A stretch of 64,000 nt of DNA from Escherichia ruysiae. GTDB lineage: Bacteria; Pseudomonadota; Gammaproteobacteria; Enterobacterales; Enterobacteriaceae. This document shows positions 1-10,562 of the stretch, in pieces. The position numbers and the translations under genes were made by a program. Position 1 is the first letter of the stretch. Each line of letters starts with the position of its first letter. The notes under the pieces are model-generated. The model saw nothing but the letters and a program-made list of their open reading frames with translations, was not told where the DNA came from and did not search any database. The stretch is from contig NZ_JAVIWS010000001.1 in assembly GCF_031323975.1 (NCBI RefSeq), positions 4,092,001-4,156,000 of the forward strand. Direction: 5' to 3'.

Positions 1-59
1 AAATCTCCTTTGTCATTACTGTCGTGCTTTCAATTCTTGCAGGAGTCCTCGTATGGTAA
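1..59 (+). CDS. sdhC: Succinate dehydrogenase cytochrome b556 subunit, 3' end only
   Basis: The window opens inside the last transmembrane helix of SdhC. The frame from base 3 reads a hydrophobic stretch ending in Gly-Val-Leu-Val-Trp and then TAA at 57-59, which is the known E. coli SdhC C-terminus. SdhC is one of two membrane anchors of succinate dehydrogenase (complex II) and supplies one ligand to heme b. Its last codons overlap the sdhD start at 53 by 7 bases, so the two are translationally coupled. Only about 18 codons are visible. Confidence 0.93.
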
Positions 60-400
60 GCAACGCCTCCGCATTAGGACGCAATGGCGTACATGATTTC
101 ATCCTCGTTCGCGCTACTGCTATCGTCCTGACGCTCTACATCATTTATATGGTCGGTTTTTTCGCTACCAGTGGCGAACTGACATATGAAGTCTGGATCG
201 GTTTCTTTGCCTCTGCGTTCACTAAAGTGTTCACCCTGCTGGCGCTGTTTTCCATCTTGATCCATGCCTGGATCGGCATGTGGCAGGTGTTGACCGACTA
301 CGTTAAACCGCTGGCTTTGCGCCTGATGCTGCAACTGGTGATTGTCGTTGCACTGGTGGTTTACGTGATTTATGGATTCGTTGTGGTGTGGGGTGTGTGA
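53..400 (+). CDS. sdhD: Succinate dehydrogenase membrane anchor subunit SdhD
   Basis: This 115-residue inner-membrane protein has three transmembrane helices (about 16-37, 57-79 and 88-112) and the normal family length. With SdhC it anchors the SdhAB catalytic dimer, binds heme b and forms the ubiquinone site. His71 is the known heme ligand and Tyr83 the known quinone-site residue; both are present. The ATG at 53 overlaps the sdhC stop, and the stop at 398-400 shares one base with the sdhA ATG, so sdhC-D-A are tightly coupled. Confidence 0.97.
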
Positions 401-2166
401 TGAAATTGCCAGTCAGAGAATTTGATGCAGTTGTGATTGGTGCCGGCGGCGCAGGTATGCGCGCGGCGCTGCAAATTTCCCAGAGCGGCCAGACCTGTGC
501 GCTGCTCTCTAAAGTCTTCCCGACCCGTTCCCATACCGTTTCGGCGCAGGGCGGCATTACCGTTGCGCTGGGTAATACCCATGAAGATAACTGGGAATGG
601 CATATGTACGACACCGTAAAAGGGTCGGACTATATCGGTGACCAGGACGCGATTGAATATATGTGTAAAACCGGGCCGGAAGCGATTCTGGAACTGGAAC
701 ACATGGGACTGCCGTTCTCGCGCCTTGATGATGGTCGTATCTATCAACGTCCGTTTGGCGGTCAGTCGAAAAACTTCGGCGGCGAGCAGGCGGCACGTAC
801 AGCGGCAGCGGCTGACCGTACCGGTCACGCACTGTTGCACACCCTTTATCAGCAGAACCTGAAAAACCACACCACCATTTTCTCCGAGTGGTATGCGCTG
901 GATCTGGTGAAAAACCAGGATGGCGCAGTGGTCGGTTGTACCGCACTGTGCATCGAAACTGGTGAAGTGGTTTACTTCAAAGCTCGCGCGACTGTGCTGG
1001 CGACCGGCGGGGCTGGGCGTATTTATCAGTCCACCACTAACGCCCACATTAACACCGGCGACGGCGTCGGCATGGCTATCCGTGCAGGCGTACCGGTGCA
1101 GGATATGGAAATGTGGCAGTTCCACCCGACGGGTATTGCCGGTGCGGGCGTACTGGTCACCGAGGGTTGCCGTGGTGAAGGCGGTTATCTGCTGAACAAA
1201 CATGGCGAACGCTTTATGGAGCGTTATGCGCCGAACGCCAAAGACCTGGCGGGGCGTGATGTGGTGGCGCGTTCCATCATGATCGAAATTCGTGAAGGTC
1301 GTGGCTGTGATGGCCCGTGGGGACCACACGCAAAACTGAAACTCGACCACCTGGGTAAAGAAGTTCTCGAATCCCGTCTGCCGGGCATTCTTGAACTCTC
1401 CCGTACCTTCGCTCACGTCGATCCGGTGAAAGAGCCGATTCCGGTTATCCCAACCTGTCACTACATGATGGGCGGTATTCCGACCAAAGTGACCGGGCAG
1501 GCGCTGACGGTGAACGAGAAGGGCGAAGATGTGGTGATCCCTGGCCTGTTCGCGGTGGGTGAAATTGCTTGCGTATCGGTACACGGCGCTAACCGTCTGG
1601 GCGGTAACTCGCTGCTGGACCTGGTGGTCTTTGGTCGCGCAGCAGGTCTGCATCTGCAAGAGTCTATCGCCGAGCAGGGCGCACTGCGCGATGCCAGCGA
1701 GTCTGATGTCGAAGCTTCTCTGGAGCGCCTGAACCGCTGGAACAACAACCGTAACGGTGAAGATCCGGTGGCGATTCGTAAAGCACTGCAAGAATGTATG
1801 CAGCATAACTTCTCGGTCTTCCGTGAAGGTGATGCGATGGCGAAAGGGCTTGAGCAGTTGAAAGTGATCCGCGAGCGTCTGAAAAATGCCCGCCTGGATG
1901 ACACCTCCAGCGAGTTCAACACCCAGCGCGTTGAATGCCTGGAACTGGATAACCTGATGGAAACGGCGTATGCAACGGCTGTTTCTGCCAACTTCCGTAC
2001 CGAAAGCCGTGGCGCGCATAGCCGCTTCGACTTCCCGGAGCGTGATGATGAAAACTGGCTGTGTCACTCCCTGTATCTGCCAGAGTCGGAATCCATGACG
2101 CGACGTAGCGTCAACATGGAACCGAAACTGCGCCCGGCATTCCCGCCGAAGATTCGTACTTACTAA
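400..2166 (+). CDS. sdhA: Succinate dehydrogenase flavoprotein subunit SdhA
   Basis: SdhA (588 aa) oxidises succinate to fumarate and passes electrons through FAD to the SdhB iron-sulfur clusters. Near the N-terminus it has the dinucleotide-binding motif [11 protein letters not shown], and His45 in the SHTVSAQGG motif is the residue that carries covalent FAD. An open frame extends upstream to 388, but the ATG at 400 gives the family N-terminus MKLPVREFD and overlaps the sdhD stop by one base. The C-terminus ends in the usual PPKIRTY. There is no truncation or missing active-site motif. Confidence 0.98.
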   Translation: MKLPVREFDAVVIGAGGAGMRAALQISQSGQTCALLSKVFPTRSHTVSAQGGITVALGNTHEDNWEWHMYDTVKGSDYIGDQDAIEYMCKTGPEAILELEHMGLPFSRLDDGRIYQRPFGGQSKNFGGEQAARTAAAADRTGHALLHTLYQQNLKNHTTIFSEWYALDLVKNQDGAVVGCTALCIETGEVVYFKARATVLATGGAGRIYQSTTNAHINTGDGVGMAIRAGVPVQDMEMWQFHPTGIAGAGVLVTEGCRGEGGYLLNKHGERFMERYAPNAKDLAGRDVVARSIMIEIREGRGCDGPWGPHAKLKLDHLGKEVLESRLPGILELSRTFAHVDPVKEPIPVIPTCHYMMGGIPTKVTGQALTVNEKGEDVVIPGLFAVGEIACVSVHGANRLGGNSLLDLVVFGRAAGLHLQESIAEQGALRDASESDVEASLERLNRWNNNRNGEDPVAIRKALQECMQHNFSVFREGDAMAKGLEQLKVIRERLKNARLDDTSSEFNTQRVECLELDNLMETAYATAVSANFRTESRGAHSRFDFPERDDENWLCHSLYLPESESMTRRSVNMEPKLRPAFPPKIRTY

Positions 2167-2181
2167 TGCGGAGACAGGAAA

Positions 2182-2898
2182 ATGAGACTCGAGTTTTCAA
2201 TTTATCGCTATAACCCGGATGTTGATGATGCTCCGCGTATGCAGGATTACACCCTGGAAGCGGAAGAAGGTCGCGACATGATGCTGCTGGATGCGCTTAT
2301 CCAGCTGAAAGAGAAAGATCCCAGCCTGTCGTTCCGTCGCTCCTGCCGTGAAGGTGTGTGTGGTTCCGACGGTCTGAACATGAACGGCAAGAATGGTCTG
2401 GCCTGTATTACCCCGATTTCGGCACTCAACCAGCCGGGCAAGAAGATTGTAATTCGTCCGTTGCCAGGTTTACCGGTGATCCGCGATTTGGTGGTAGACA
2501 TGGGACAATTCTATGCGCAATATGAGAAAATTAAGCCTTACTTGTTGAATAATGGACAAAATCTACCAGCTCGTGAGCATTTACAAATGCCCGAGCAACG
2601 TGAAAAACTCGACGGGCTGTATGAATGTATTCTCTGCGCATGTTGTTCAACCTCTTGTCCGTCTTTCTGGTGGAATCCCGATAAGTTTATCGGTCCTGCA
2701 GGCTTGTTAGCGGCGTATCGTTTCCTGATTGATAGCCGTGATACCGAGACTGACAGCCGCCTCGACGGTTTGAGCGATGCATTCAGTGTATTCCGCTGTC
2801 ACAGCATCATGAACTGCGTCAGTGTATGTCCGAAGGGGCTGAACCCGACGCGCGCCATCGGCCATATCAAGTCGATGTTGTTGCAACGTAATGCGTAA
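2182..2898 (+). CDS. sdhB: Succinate dehydrogenase iron-sulfur subunit SdhB
   Basis: SdhB (238 aa) relays electrons from SdhA-FAD to quinone through 2Fe-2S, 4Fe-4S and 3Fe-4S clusters. The N-terminal ferredoxin domain shows Cys55, Cys60 and Cys75, with Asp at position 63 as in E. coli. The C-terminal domain has the CILCACCSTSCP motif near 148-159 and CHSIMNCVSVCPKG near 205-218. It starts 15 bases after sdhA behind an AGGA-type ribosome site. The length is normal, and a repeat-rich gap follows before sucA. Confidence 0.98.
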   Translation: MRLEFSIYRYNPDVDDAPRMQDYTLEAEEGRDMMLLDALIQLKEKDPSLSFRRSCREGVCGSDGLNMNGKNGLACITPISALNQPGKKIVIRPLPGLPVIRDLVVDMGQFYAQYEKIKPYLLNNGQNLPAREHLQMPEQREKLDGLYECILCACCSTSCPSFWWNPDKFIGPAGLLAAYRFLIDSRDTETDSRLDGLSDAFSVFRCHSIMNCVSVCPKGLNPTRAIGHIKSMLLQRNA

Positions 2899-2940
2899 TG
2901 TCCTGGCCTGATGGCCAAGGCAAAAATGTGCACGAACGGT

Positions 2941-3043
2941 TCCCTCGCCCCTTTGGGGAGAGGGTTAGGGGGAGGGGAAAAGGTCAGCGCCGGTGCGGAC
3001 AATGACCCTCACCCCGACCCTCTCCCTGGAAGGGCGAGGGGGA
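2941..3043. repeat. boxC-like GC-rich inverted repeat
   Basis: Two oppositely oriented C/G-rich arms (CCCTCGCCCCTTTGGGGAG... at 2943 and ...CCCTGGAAGGGCGAGGG ending at 3043) flank a short centre. This composition and symmetry fit the boxC class of E. coli intergenic repeats. It lies in the sdhB-sucA gap and may stabilise or attenuate the transcript that reads through from sdhC. Confidence 0.6.
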
Positions 3044-3086
3044 AAATCGAGCCTGCGTTAACAATTAAGCAGGTTTGTTAGGAACC

Positions 3087-3164
3087 GTAGGCCTGATAAG
3101 ACGCGCAAGCGTCGCATCAGGCAACCAGCGCCGGATGCGGCGTGAATGCCTTATCCGGTCTACA
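3087..3164. repeat. BIME with two opposed REP units (sdhB-sucA)
   Basis: One REP unit reads GTAGGCCTGATAAGACGCG / CGTCGCATCAGGC. It is followed in opposite orientation by GCCGGATGCGGCGTGAA / CCTTATCCGG. This is a standard bacterial interspersed mosaic element. No coding sequence lies in the 2899-3341 gap. Confidence 0.85.
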
Positions 3165-3181
3165 AAAGAAATGCAGGAAAT

Positions 3182-3220
3182 CTTTAAAAACTGCCCCTGA
3201 CACTAAGACAGTTTTTAAAG
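3182..3220. promoter_or_regulatory. Perfect 12-bp inverted repeat upstream of sucA
   Basis: CTTTAAAAACTG (3182-3193) and CAGTTTTTAAAG (3209-3220) are exact reverse complements separated by 15 bases. The repeat lies about 120 bases before the sucA ATG. It could be an operator or a transcript hairpin; the sequence alone does not decide. The sdhC promoter is upstream of the window, and an internal suc promoter is known in this gap in E. coli. Confidence 0.5.
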
Positions 3221-3341
3221 GTTCCTTAGCGGACGCAGAAAATACGACAAGTCCGCAACAAGTGAACCCCGGCACGCACATCACTGTGCGTGGTAGTATC
3301 CACGGCGAAGTAAGCATAAAAAAGATGCTTAAGGGATCACG

Positions 3342-6143
3342 ATGCAGAACAGCGCTTTGAAAGCCTGGTTGGACTCTTCTTACCTCTCTGGCGCAAACCA
3401 GAGCTGGATAGAACAGCTCTATGAAGACTTCTTAACCGATCCTGACTCGGTTGACGCTAACTGGCGTTCGACGTTCCAGCAGTTACCTGGTACGGGAGTC
3501 AAACCGGATCAATTCCACTCTCAAACGCGTGAATATTTCCGCCGCCTGGCGAAAGACGCTTCACGTTACTCTTCAACGATCTCCGACCCTGACACCAATG
3601 TGAAGCAGGTTAAAGTCCTGCAGCTCATTAACGCATACCGCTTCCGTGGTCACCAACATGCGAATCTCGATCCGCTGGGACTGTGGCAGCAAGATAAGGT
3701 GGCCGATCTGGATCCGTCTTTCCACGATCTGACCGAAGCAGACTTCCAGGAGACCTTCAACGTCGGTTCATTTGCCAGCGGCAAAGAGACCATGAAACTC
3801 GGCGAGCTGCTGGAAGCCCTGAAGCAAACCTACTGCGGCCCGATTGGCGCCGAGTATATGCACATTACCAGCACCGAAGAAAAACGCTGGATCCAACAGC
3901 GTATCGAGTCTGGTCGCGCGACGTTCAATAGCGAAGAGAAAAAACGCTTCTTAAGCGAACTGACCGCCGCTGAAGGCCTTGAACGTTACCTTGGCGCAAA
4001 ATTCCCTGGCGCAAAACGCTTCTCGCTGGAAGGCGGCGACGCGTTAATCCCGATGCTTAAAGAGATGATCCGCCACGCTGGCAACAGCGGCACCCGTGAA
4101 GTGGTTCTCGGGATGGCGCACCGTGGTCGTCTGAACGTGCTGGTGAACGTGCTGGGTAAAAAACCGCAAGACTTGTTCGACGAGTTTGCCGGTAAACATA
4201 AAGAACACCTCGGCACAGGTGACGTGAAATACCACATGGGCTTCTCGTCTGACTTCCAGACCGATGGCGGCCTGGTGCACCTGGCGCTGGCGTTTAACCC
4301 GTCTCACCTTGAGATTGTTAGCCCGGTAGTTATCGGTTCTGTTCGTGCCCGTCTGGACAGACTTGATGAGCCGAGCAGCAACAAAGTGCTGCCAATCACC
4401 ATCCACGGTGACGCCGCAGTGACCGGGCAGGGCGTGGTTCAGGAAACCCTGAACATGTCGAAGGCGCGTGGTTATGAAGTTGGCGGTACGGTACGTATCG
4501 TTATCAACAACCAGGTTGGCTTCACCACCTCTAACCCGCTGGATGCCCGTTCTACGCCGTACTGTACGGATATCGGCAAGATGGTTCAGGCACCGATTTT
4601 CCACGTTAACGCGGACGATCCGGAAGCCGTTGCCTTTGTGACCCGTCTGGCGCTTGATTTCCGTAACACCTTTAAACGTGATGTCTTCATCGACCTGGTG
4701 TGCTACCGCCGTCACGGCCACAACGAAGCCGACGAGCCGAGTGCAACTCAGCCGCTGATGTATCAGAAAATCAAAAAACATCCAACGCCGCGCAAAATCT
4801 ACGCTGACAAGCTGGAGCAGGAAAAAGTGGCAACGCTGGAAGATGCCACCGAAATGGTTAACCTGTACCGCGATGCGCTGGATGCGGGTGATTGCGTGGT
4901 GGCAGAGTGGCGTCCGATGAACATGCACTCCTTCACCTGGTCGCCGTACCTCAACCACGAATGGGACGAAGAGTACCCGAACAAAGTTGAGATGAAGCGC
5001 CTGCAGGAGTTGGCTAAACGCATCAGTACGGTGCCAGAAGCCATTGAAATGCAGTCTCGTGTTGCCAAGATTTATGGCGACCGTCAGGCAATGGCGGCTG
5101 GTGAAAAACTGTTCGACTGGGGCGGCGCGGAAAACCTCGCTTACGCCACACTGGTTGATGAAGGCATTCCGGTTCGCCTGTCGGGTGAAGACTCTGGTCG
5201 CGGTACGTTCTTCCACCGCCACGCGGTTATCCACAACCAGTCCAACGGTTCCACTTACACGCCGCTGCAACATATTCATAACGGCCAGGGCGCGTTCCGC
5301 GTCTGGGACTCCGTACTGTCTGAAGAAGCCGTGCTGGCGTTTGAATATGGTTATGCCACCGCAGAACCACGCACTCTGACCATCTGGGAAGCGCAGTTCG
5401 GTGACTTCGCCAACGGTGCACAGGTGGTTATCGACCAGTTCATCTCCTCTGGCGAACAGAAATGGGGTCGGATGTGTGGCCTGGTGATGCTACTGCCGCA
5501 CGGTTACGAAGGGCAGGGGCCGGAGCACTCCTCCGCGCGTCTGGAACGTTATCTGCAACTTTGCGCTGAGCAAAACATGCAGGTGTGCGTACCGTCTACC
5601 CCGGCACAGGTTTACCACATGCTGCGTCGTCAGGCGCTGCGCGGGATGCGTCGTCCGCTGGTCGTGATGTCGCCGAAATCCCTGCTGCGTCATCCGCTGG
5701 CGGTCTCCAGCCTCGAAGAACTGGCGAACGGCACCTTCCTGCCAGCCATCGGTGAAATCGACGAGCTTGATCCGAAGGGCGTGAAGCGCGTGGTGATGTG
5801 TTCTGGTAAGGTTTATTACGACCTGTTGGAACAACGCCGTAAGAATAATCAACACGATGTCGCCATTGTGCGTATCGAGCAACTCTACCCGTTCCCGCAT
5901 AAAGCGATGCAGGAAGTGTTGCAGCAGTTTGCTCACGTCAAGGATTTTGTCTGGTGCCAGGAAGAGCCGCTCAACCAGGGCGCATGGTACTGCAGCCAGC
6001 ATCATTTCCGCGAAGTGATTCCGTTTGGGGCTTCTCTGCGTTATGCAGGCCGCCCGGCCTCCGCCTCTCCGGCGGTAGGGTATATGTCCGTTCACCAGAA
6101 ACAGCAACAAGATCTGGTTAATGACGCGCTGAACGTCGAATAA
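3342..6143 (+). CDS. sucA: 2-oxoglutarate dehydrogenase E1 component
   Basis: SucA (933 aa, normal length) is the thiamine-diphosphate-dependent decarboxylase of the 2-oxoglutarate dehydrogenase complex. It decarboxylates 2-oxoglutarate and succinylates the lipoyl domain of SucB. The sequence shows the N-terminal E2-binding segment starting [10 protein letters not shown], the active-site stretch [11 protein letters not shown], the ThDP/Mg region [14 protein letters not shown], and the transketolase-like C-terminal half with [14 protein letters not shown]. The ATG at 3342 is preceded by AAGGGAT. sucB follows 14 bases downstream. Confidence 0.98.
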   Translation: MQNSALKAWLDSSYLSGANQSWIEQLYEDFLTDPDSVDANWRSTFQQLPGTGVKPDQFHSQTREYFRRLAKDASRYSSTISDPDTNVKQVKVLQLINAYRFRGHQHANLDPLGLWQQDKVADLDPSFHDLTEADFQETFNVGSFASGKETMKLGELLEALKQTYCGPIGAEYMHITSTEEKRWIQQRIESGRATFNSEEKKRFLSELTAAEGLERYLGAKFPGAKRFSLEGGDALIPMLKEMIRHAGNSGTREVVLGMAHRGRLNVLVNVLGKKPQDLFDEFAGKHKEHLGTGDVKYHMGFSSDFQTDGGLVHLALAFNPSHLEIVSPVVIGSVRARLDRLDEPSSNKVLPITIHGDAAVTGQGVVQETLNMSKARGYEVGGTVRIVINNQVGFTTSNPLDARSTPYCTDIGKMVQAPIFHVNADDPEAVAFVTRLALDFRNTFKRDVFIDLVCYRRHGHNEADEPSATQPLMYQKIKKHPTPRKIYADKLEQEKVATLEDATEMVNLYRDALDAGDCVVAEWRPMNMHSFTWSPYLNHEWDEEYPNKVEMKRLQELAKRISTVPEAIEMQSRVAKIYGDRQAMAAGEKLFDWGGAENLAYATLVDEGIPVRLSGEDSGRGTFFHRHAVIHNQSNGSTYTPLQHIHNGQGAFRVWDSVLSEEAVLAFEYGYATAEPRTLTIWEAQFGDFANGAQVVIDQFISSGEQKWGRMCGLVMLLPHGYEGQGPEHSSARLERYLQLCAEQNMQVCVPSTPAQVYHMLRRQALRGMRRPLVVMSPKSLLRHPLAVSSLEELANGTFLPAIGEIDELDPKGVKRVVMCSGKVYYDLLEQRRKNNQHDVAIVRIEQLYPFPHKAMQEVLQQFAHVKDFVWCQEEPLNQGAWYCSQHHFREVIPFGASLRYAGRPASASPAVGYMSVHQKQQQDLVNDALNVE

Positions 6144-6157
6144 ATAAAGGATACATA

Positions 6158-7375
6158 ATGAGTAGCGTAGATATTCTGGTCCCTGACCTGCCTGAATCCG
6201 TAGCCGATGCCACCGTCGCAACCTGGCATAAAAAACCCGGCGACGCAGTCGTACGTGATGAAGTGCTGGTAGAAATCGAAACTGACAAAGTGGTACTGGA
6301 AGTACCGGCATCAGCAGACGGCATTCTGGATGCGGTTCTGGAAGATGAAGGTACAACCGTAACGTCTCGTCAGATCCTTGGTCGCCTGCGTGAAGGCAAC
6401 AGCGCCGGTAAAGAAACCAGTGCCAAATCTGAAGAGAAAGCGTCCACTCCGGCGCAACGCCAGCAGGCGTCTCTGGAAGAGCAAAACAACGATGCGTTAA
6501 GCCCGGCGATCCGTCGTCTGCTGGCTGAACACAACCTCGACGCCAGCGCCATTAAAGGCACTGGTGTCGGTGGTCGTCTGACCCGTGAAGATGTGGAAAA
6601 ACATCTGGCGAAAGCCCCGGCGAAAGAGTCTGCACCGGCAGTTGCTGCTCCGGCGGCGCAACCGGCACTGGCTGCACGTAGCGAAAAACGTGTACCAATG
6701 ACTCGCCTGCGTAAGCGTGTGGCAGAGCGTCTGCTGGAAGCGAAAAACTCCACCGCCATGCTGACCACGTTCAACGAAGTCAACATGAAGCCGATTATGG
6801 ATCTGCGTAAGCAGTACGGTGAAGCGTTTGAAAAACGCCACGGCATCCGTCTGGGCTTTATGTCTTTCTACGTGAAAGCGGTGGTTGAAGCCCTGAAACG
6901 TTACCCGGAAGTGAATGCGTCTATCGATGGCGATGATGTGGTTTACCACAACTATTTCGACGTCAGCATGGCGGTTTCTACACCGCGCGGTCTGGTGACG
7001 CCGGTTCTGCGTGATGTCGATACCCTCGGCATGGCAGATATCGAGAAGAAAATCAAAGAGCTGGCTGTTAAAGGCCGTGACGGTAAGCTGACGGTTGAAG
7101 ATCTGACCGGTGGTAACTTCACCATCACCAACGGTGGTGTGTTCGGTTCCCTGATGTCTACGCCTATCATCAACCCGCCGCAGAGCGCAATTCTGGGTAT
7201 GCACGCTATCAAAGATCGTCCGATGGCCGTGAATGGTCAGGTTGAGATCCTGCCGATGATGTACCTGGCGCTGTCCTACGATCACCGTCTGATCGATGGT
7301 CGCGAATCCGTAGGCTTCCTGGTAACCATCAAAGAGTTGCTGGAAGATCCGACGCGTCTGCTGCTGGACGTGTAG
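6158..7375 (+). CDS. sucB: Dihydrolipoyllysine succinyltransferase (E2 of 2-oxoglutarate dehydrogenase)
   Basis: SucB (405 aa) forms the cubic core of the 2-oxoglutarate dehydrogenase complex and transfers succinyl from lipoamide to CoA. Domains in order are one lipoyl domain (about 1-80, lipoyl Lys44 in [10 protein letters not shown]), an Ala/Pro-rich linker, the E1/E3-binding domain (about 115-150, [20 protein letters not shown]), a second linker, and the catalytic domain with His376 and Asp380 in [10 protein letters not shown]. It is co-transcribed with sucA, and a REP region separates it from sucC. Confidence 0.98.
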   Translation: MSSVDILVPDLPESVADATVATWHKKPGDAVVRDEVLVEIETDKVVLEVPASADGILDAVLEDEGTTVTSRQILGRLREGNSAGKETSAKSEEKASTPAQRQQASLEEQNNDALSPAIRRLLAEHNLDASAIKGTGVGGRLTREDVEKHLAKAPAKESAPAVAAPAAQPALAARSEKRVPMTRLRKRVAERLLEAKNSTAMLTTFNEVNMKPIMDLRKQYGEAFEKRHGIRLGFMSFYVKAVVEALKRYPEVNASIDGDDVVYHNYFDVSMAVSTPRGLVTPVLRDVDTLGMADIEKKIKELAVKGRDGKLTVEDLTGGNFTITNGGVFGSLMSTPIINPPQSAILGMHAIKDRPMAVNGQVEILPMMYLALSYDHRLIDGRESVGFLVTIKELLEDPTRLLLDV

Positions 7376-7397
7376 TAGTTTAAGCCTCACCTGCACT

Positions 7398-7518
7398 GTA
7401 GACCGGATAAGGGATCGCCCTCTTCGGCAATGGAAGCCTGATGCGACGCTAACGCGTCTTATCAGGCCTACGGGTGACCGACAATGCCCGGTAGCGATAC
7501 GTCATACTCGGTCTACGG
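7398..7518. repeat. REP/BIME cluster between sucB and sucC
   Basis: The interval contains GTAGACCGGATAAGG, a REP palindrome GCCTGATGCGACGCTAACGC / GTCTTATCAGGC, and a distal GGTCTACGG. No gene fits. Such elements inside an operon often modulate relative transcript stability of the flanking genes; that is inference here. Confidence 0.75.
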
Positions 7519-7556
7519 TTTAAAAGATAACGATTACTAAAGGATGGACAGAACAC

Positions 7557-8723
7557 ATGAACTTACATGAATACCAGGCAAAACAACTTTTTGCCCGCTA
7601 TGGCTTACCGGCGCCAGTGGGTTATGCCTGTACTACTCCGCGCGAAGCAGAAGAAGCCGCTTCAAAAATCGGTGCTGGTCCGTGGGTAGTGAAATGTCAG
7701 GTTCACGCTGGTGGCCGTGGTAAAGCGGGCGGTGTGAAAGTTGTAAACAGCAAAGAAGATATCCGTGCTTTTGCAGAAAACTGGCTGGGTAAACGTCTGG
7801 TAACGTATCAAACAGACGCCAATGGCCAACCGGTTAACCAGATTCTGGTTGAAGCAGCGACCGATATCGCTAAAGAGCTGTATCTCGGTGCTGTTGTTGA
7901 CCGTAGTTCCCGTCGCGTGGTCTTTATGGCCTCCACCGAAGGCGGCGTGGAAATCGAAAAAGTGGCGGAAGAAACCCCGCACCTGATCCACAAAGTTGCG
8001 CTTGATCCGCTGACTGGCCCGATGCCGTATCAGGGACGCGAGCTGGCGTTCAAACTGGGTCTGGAAGGTAAACTGGTTCAGCAGTTCACCAAAATCTTCA
8101 TGGGTCTGGCGACCATTTTCCTTGAGCGCGACCTGGCGCTTATCGAAATCAACCCGCTGGTTATTACCAAACAGGGCGATCTTGTCTGCCTCGACGGCAA
8201 ACTGGGCGCTGACGGTAACGCACTGTTCCGCCAGCCTGATCTGCGCGAAATGCGCGACCAGTCGCAGGAAGATCCGCGTGAAGCGCAGGCTGCTCAGTGG
8301 GAACTGAACTATGTTGCGCTGGACGGTAACATCGGTTGTATGGTTAACGGCGCAGGTCTGGCGATGGGTACGATGGACATCGTTAAACTGCACGGCGGCG
8401 AACCGGCTAACTTCCTGGACGTTGGCGGCGGCGCAACCAAAGAACGCGTAACCGAAGCGTTCAAAATCATCCTCTCTGACGACAAAGTGAAAGCCGTTCT
8501 GGTTAACATCTTCGGCGGTATCGTTCGTTGCGACCTGATCGCTGACGGTATCATCGGCGCGGTAGCGGAAGTGGGTGTTAACGTACCGGTTGTGGTACGT
8601 CTGGAAGGTAACAACGCCGAACTCGGCGCGAAGAAACTGGCTGACAGCGGCCTGAATATTATTGCAGCAAAAGGTCTGACGGATGCAGCTCAGCAGGTTG
8701 TTGCCGCAGTGGAGGGGAAATAA
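7557..8723 (+). CDS. sucC: Succinyl-CoA synthetase beta subunit
   Basis: SucC (388 aa) is the beta subunit of ADP-forming succinyl-CoA synthetase and makes ATP, succinate and CoA from succinyl-CoA. The N-terminal ATP-grasp fold is recognisable ([40 protein letters not shown]). The C-terminal CoA-ligase domain contains [11 protein letters not shown] and [14 protein letters not shown]. The ATG follows AAAGGATGGACAG. Its stop codon overlaps the sucD ATG at 8723, so alpha and beta are translationally coupled. Confidence 0.98.
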
Positions 8724-9592
8724 TGTCCATTTTAATTGATAAAAACACTAAGGTTATCTGCCAGGGCTTTACCGGTAGCCAGGGGACTTTCCACTCTGAA
8801 CAGGCCATTGCATACGGCACTAAAATGGTTGGCGGCGTAACCCCAGGTAAAGGCGGCACTACCCACCTCGGCCTGCCGGTATTCAACACCGTGCGTGAAG
8901 CCGTTGCTGCCACTGGCGCTACCGCTTCTGTTATCTATGTACCAGCGCCGTTCTGCAAAGACTCCATTCTGGAAGCTATTGATGCAGGCATCAAACTGAT
9001 TATCACCATCACTGAAGGCATCCCGACGCTGGATATGCTGACTGTGAAAGTGAAACTGGATGAAGCGGGCGTTCGTATGATTGGCCCGAACTGCCCGGGC
9101 GTAATCACTCCGGGTGAATGCAAAATTGGTATCCAGCCGGGTCACATTCACAAACCGGGTAAAGTGGGTATCGTTTCCCGTTCCGGTACACTGACCTATG
9201 AAGCGGTTAAACAGACCACGGATTACGGTTTCGGTCAGTCTACCTGTGTCGGTATCGGCGGCGATCCGATCCCTGGCTCTAACTTTATCGACATTCTCGA
9301 AATGTTCGAAAAAGATCCGCAGACTGAAGCGATCGTGATGATCGGTGAGATCGGCGGTAGCGCCGAAGAAGAAGCGGCTGCGTACATCAAAGAGCACGTC
9401 ACCAAGCCAGTTGTTGGTTACATTGCCGGTGTGACTGCGCCGAAAGGCAAACGTATGGGTCATGCTGGCGCTATCATTGCCGGTGGTAAAGGGACTGCGG
9501 ATGAGAAATTCGCCGCTCTGGAAGCCGCAGGCGTGAAAACTGTTCGCAGCCTGGCTGATATCGGTGAAGCACTGAAAACTGTTCTGAAATAA
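8723..9592 (+). CDS. sucD: Succinyl-CoA synthetase alpha subunit
   Basis: SucD (289 aa) carries the Rossmann-like CoA-binding domain (about 5-120, [14 protein letters not shown]) and the phosphohistidine, which is His247 in the KRMGHAGAI motif. It pairs with SucC to interconvert succinyl-CoA and succinate with substrate-level phosphorylation. It is the last gene of the sdh-suc transcript. The 3'UTR that follows matches the SdhX small RNA. In K-12 the next gene is mngR, which is missing here. Confidence 0.98.
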
Positions 9593-9691
9593 ATATCTGT
9601 AATAAGAAATAGCCCTCGCCGCTTCCCTCTACAGGAATGGCGAAGGGCTGTCGGTTTCGACATGGTTGGCCATCTTATGATGGCCTTTTTT
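9593..9691 (+). ncRNA. sdhX: SdhX (RybD)-type small RNA from the sucD 3'UTR
   Basis: Right after sucD lies a hairpin AGCCCTCGCC (9611-9620) / GGCGAAGGGCT (9639-9649) with a pyrimidine-rich loop, then a single-stranded segment and a strong terminator hairpin. This arrangement and sequence match what I recall of SdhX, which is cut by RNase E from the end of the sdh-suc mRNA and with Hfq represses targets such as ackA. The 5' end is approximate. Identification is from memory of the sequence, not from a search. Confidence 0.75.
9668..9691 (+). terminator. Rho-independent terminator of sdh-suc / SdhX
   Basis: A 7-bp perfect stem GGCCATC / GATGGCC (9668-9674, 9679-9685) with loop TTAT is followed by TTTTTTG and a further T run. 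This is a typical intrinsic terminator and forms the 3' end of the small RNA. Confidence 0.92.
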
Positions 9692-9722
9692 GTTTTTCTC
9701 CATTCAGTAAAAGGATTTATAC

Positions 9723-10459
9723 ATGAAGACAATTATTCTGCCGGTTGCTCTGACCCTGATGGGTATAAATGCGGACGTTTATGCGGCCGATGTAAAGATC
9801 GATATTTTAAGTGCGACAGTGAAAGATAAACGCATTGAGGGGGCATCGGTGACGCTGCAACGCAATGGCGCACAATCCGTTTCTGGCACCACAAATGCAT
9901 CGGGCAGCGTTAGTCTGGGTTCTTCATTTGCTGATGATCAAGATGCGTTATTAATCGTCAAAAAAGACGGTTACTCCAATCTTTTAACGACACCACATTA
10001 GACGTCAGTGATTTAGCCACTGTGATAACGCCAGCGACAGGTACTTCAACTCCGGCTTCGCCTGCGATGCAAAACAGTGGCGATACTCAACTGGCAAGAA
10101 AATATAATCGTGAAGGTGAAGCTGTTTACAAAACCGGTCAACTTGAGCAAGCCATTCAACTCTTCCAACAGGCAACAGAATTAGACGGCAATTACGGACA
10201 GGCATTTAGTAACCTGGGGCTGGCTTATCAGAAAAATGGCAACATAGCAGAAGCGATTTGGGCAAATCGTAAAGCGATCTCGTTAGCCAGTGGAGCAAAT
10301 GCGGCGACAACGCGCGCTAACTCCTATTATAACATTGCTAAAATTTATGAAACCGCAGGTCAGAATGCCGATGCCTTGCAGCATTATCAACTGGCGTATG
10401 CGGAAAAAAATAAGCCCTCTTATGAAGAAGCTATCGCACGTGTAAAAGCAAAAATGTAA
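9723..10459 (+). pseudogene. Frameshifted gene: signal peptide, carboxypeptidase-regulatory-like domain, TPR domain
   Basis: Two frames look like halves of one gene. Frame 1 (9723-10001, 92 aa) has a signal peptide (cleavage probably after DVYA) and a short beta-sandwich-like segment with GASVTLQRNGAQSVSG, typical of carboxypeptidase regulatory-like domains. Frame 2 (readable from about 9980, GTG at 10022, to 10459) continues as DTTLDVSDLATVITP and then TPR-type repeats (for example YGQAFSNLGLAYQKNGNIAEAI). Frame 1 stops at TAG 9999-10001, just inside the overlap, and losing one base near 9978-9985 would explain the break. I do not recognise the family. It sits where K-12 has mngR. The alternative is two small coupled genes. 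Confidence 0.6.
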
Positions 10460-10539
10460 ATCAGCTGTATTTTGAGGGCAACTGATGAAGCCCACTGTTT
10501 ACGAACATTTTATTTTCCGGTTACACAGTTTCCTGATTT

Positions 10540-10562
10540 GACCTGCGTGAGAGGCGCAGGTC
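10540..10562 (+). terminator. Hairpin after the TPR gene, possible terminator
   Basis: An 8-bp perfect stem GACCTGCG / CGCAGGTC with a 7-base loop lies about 80 bases after the TPR frame. The downstream sequence is ATTAATCATTT, a weak U tract, so termination is only possible, not certain. Confidence 0.4.

Noticed and set aside
370..2067. Long minus-strand open frame (565 codons) opposite sdhA
   Set aside because: It is the mirror of the GC-rich third-position pattern in sdhA, has no ribosome site and no recognisable domain. Similar antisense frames opposite sucA (4044-5279), cydA (12345-13283) and cydB (13479-14720) are rejected for the same reason.
2799..3317. Small minus-strand frames in the sdhB-sucA gap
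   Set aside because: They consist of boxC and REP sequence, without start signals.
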